Shown here: positions 62,706 through 64,000 of the stretch, piece by piece | Layout: each line of letters begins with the position of its first letter | How positions within the stretch are numbered: the first letter of the stretch is position 1 | DNA from: Tabrizicola_A sp965284335 | GTDB taxonomy: Bacteria; Pseudomonadota; Alphaproteobacteria; Rhodobacterales; Rhodobacteraceae | DNA: 64,000 nucleotides | Direction: 5' to 3' (one strand) | Assembly: GCF_965284335.1 (NCBI RefSeq) | Contig: NZ_OZ260076.1 | Position numbers and translations under genes: made by a program | The notes under the pieces: model-generated | Told to the model about the DNA's origin: nothing | What the model saw: the letters and a program-made list of their open reading frames with translations, nothing else | Database searches by the model: none

Positions 62706-64000
62706 TTACACCTCGAACTGGAGCGCCTTGACCTGTTGGAACATGCCTGTGGATTCAAGGGTTTCCACCACTTTCGGATCAATCGGCTGATCGAGATACA
62801 GGATCGCGATGGCATCTTGACCCACGCCCGAGCGGCCAAGGGTAAAGTTGGCGATGTTGACGCCGTTCTTGCCCATGGTCATGCCCAAAAGGCCGATGAT
62901 GCCGGGCACGTCCTCGTTCGTGGTGTAAAGCATATGCGCGCCGATCTCGGCGTCGATGTTGATGCCCTTGATCTGGATAAACCGCGGTTTTCCATCGGAA
63001 AAACAAGTGCCTGCCACCGAGCGTTCGCGCTTTTCGGTGACCATGGTGACCTTGATATAGGCGTCGAAGGTGCCGGTTTTTTCCTGCCGCGTGGTGGAAA
63101 TCTGGATGCCTTTGTCCTTGGCCACAACCGGCGCAGAAACCAGATTCACATCGGGGTTATGGGCTTTTAGCACACCAGCGATTACCGATTGGTTAAGAGC
63201 GGCGAGATTCATGCCGGCGACGGTGCCGTCATACAAGATGTTGATGGCTTTGATCGGTTCATCCGTCATCTGGCCGATAAAGGCGCCAAGATGGGCGGCA
63301 AGTTTGATCCAGGGGCCCATGACGGCGGCCTCTTCGGCGGTGACGTTGGGCATGTTCAGCGCGTTTTGAACTGCCCCGGTCAGCAGGTAATCTGACATCT
63401 GTTCGGCCACTTGCAGCGCCACATTCTCCTGCGCCTCGGTCGTCGATGCCCCAAGATGTGGGGTGACGACCACGTTCGGATGACCAAATAGAGGGTTTTC
63501 GGTGGCGGGTTCGGTTTCGAACACATCCAGCGCGGCACCGGCGACATGGCCTGTGTCCAGCGCGTCTTTCAACGCGGCTTCGTCGATCAGGCCACCGCGC
63601 GCGCAGTTAATGATCCGCACGCCCTTTTTGGTTTTGGCGAGGTTTTCGCGGCCCAGAATGTTGCGGGTCTTGTCGGTGAGCGGCACATGCAGCGTGATGA
63701 AATCGGCGCGGGCCAGAAGCTCATCAAGCTCGACCTTGGTGACGCCCAGCGCCTTGGCGCGCTCTTCGGAGAGGAAGGGGTCATAGGCGATGACCTTCAT
63801 CTTCAGCCCCACCGCGCGGTCGCAGACGATGCCGCCGATGTTGCCCGCACCGATGACGCCGAGGGTTTTATTGAACAGTTCCACCCCCATGAAGCGCGAT
63901 TTCTCCCATTTGCCGGAATGGGTTGAGGCATTCGCCTCGGGCAGTTGGCGGGCGACGGCGAACATCATGGCGATGGCATGTTCGGCGGTGGTGACCGAAT
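62706..64000 (-). CDS. serA: D-3-phosphoglycerate dehydrogenase, N-terminus cut by window edge
   Basis: First enzyme of serine synthesis. The visible part covers the nucleotide-binding domain (LGVIGAGNIGGIVCDRA), active-site ARGGLIDEAAL and the His region TPHLGASTTEAQENVALQVAEQ. The intervening allosteric domain and a C-terminal ACT domain (INIDAEIGAHMLYTTNEDVPGIIGLLG) follow. The length suggests the long SerA type with serine feedback. The frame is open to base 64000; the start is outside the window. Confidence 0.96.
   Translation of the reverse strand, partial: SVTTAEHAIAMMFAVARQLPEANASTHSGKWEKSRFMGVELFNKTLGVIGAGNIGGIVCDRAVGLKMKVIAYDPFLSEERAKALGVTKVELDELLARADFITLHVPLTDKTRNILGRENLAKTKKGVRIINCARGGLIDEAALKDALDTGHVAGAALDVFETEPATENPLFGHPNVVVTPHLGASTTEAQENVALQVAEQMSDYLLTGAVQNALNMPNVTAEEAAVMGPWIKLAAHLGAFIGQMTDEPIKAINILYDGTVAGMNLAALNQSVIAGVLKAHNPDVNLVSAPVVAKDKGIQISTTRQEKTGTFDAYIKVTMVTEKRERSVAGTCFSDGKPRFIQIKGINIDAEIGAHMLYTTNEDVPGIIGLLGMTMGKNGVNIANFTLGRSGVGQDAIAILYLDQPIDPKVVETLESTGMFQQVKALQFEV

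Overview
The window comes from a high-GC alphaproteobacterial chromosome, most likely Rhodobacteraceae (Rhodobacter, Gemmobacter or Tabrizicola-like). The evidence is the strong GC bias at third positions, the leuS-lptE-holA order, the M16 peptidase pair, the DUF3035 lipoprotein beside lspA, and short G/C-rich intergenic repeats of the kind common in that family. I see no rRNA, tRNA, CRISPR array, prophage or insertion sequence. The content is mostly core genome in short operons, many with 4-nt ATGA stop/start overlaps. Both ends cut a gene: leuS at the left lacks its N-terminus, and serA at the right (minus strand) lacks its N-terminus.

Layout. 1-3.1 kb: leuS, lptE, holA. 3.2-8.5 kb: OsmC-like protein, a membrane HPP-CBS/GAF operon, a HI0933-type flavoprotein with an MscS channel, and a small HNH nuclease. 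8.7-12.9 kb (minus): a possible envelope-glycan operon of an anchored SGNH protein, an SGNH plus glycosidase-like fusion, and a family 2 glycosyltransferase. 13-17.2 kb: two saccharopine dehydrogenase-type genes separated by twin hairpins, then a heparinase II/III-like gene. 17.2-28.7 kb (plus): purH, lspA, DUF3035 lipoprotein, two M16 peptidases, mutL, rmuC, hutD/ves-like, an inverted pair of repeats, a LysE exporter, a homocysteine methyltransferase and an RluA-type pseudouridine synthase. 28.8-31.8 kb: a two-domain flavin/Fe-S oxidoreductase, an N-terminally truncated hemerythrin-like remnant and a beta-carbonic anhydrase.

31.8-45.3 kb: nagA with a BadF-type sugar kinase, a phosphopantetheinyl transferase, trhO, the NAD-salvage pair pncA/pncB, pit phosphate transport, an APH-like kinase, arfB, yhhQ, a phytase-esterase-like protein, mepA, an MFS transporter and a thioesterase-like gene. 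45.4-64 kb: yggT, recQ, yaaA, a hybrid histidine kinase, a 1,815-residue alpha-2-macroglobulin with penicillin-binding protein 1C, a thiolase, an MFS transporter, a diadenosine-tetraphosphatase-like phosphoesterase and serA.

The most unusual items are these. (1) Between yhhQ and arfB, on the minus strand, lies a compact RNA with an 18-codon ORF behind a 16-nt Shine-Dalgarno complementary to the whole 16S tail. It also has a downstream segment able to mask that site and an intrinsic-terminator-like hairpin just before arfB, so it looks like a leader or attenuator. (2) A preQ1-I-like pseudoknot lies directly before yhhQ. (3) Two SGNH paralogues are separated by a single in-frame TAG codon, and the second, fused to a glycosidase-like domain, lacks a signal peptide. 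(4) A hemerythrin-like gene has lost its N-terminus. (5) Several families of short repeats and hairpins occur between genes.
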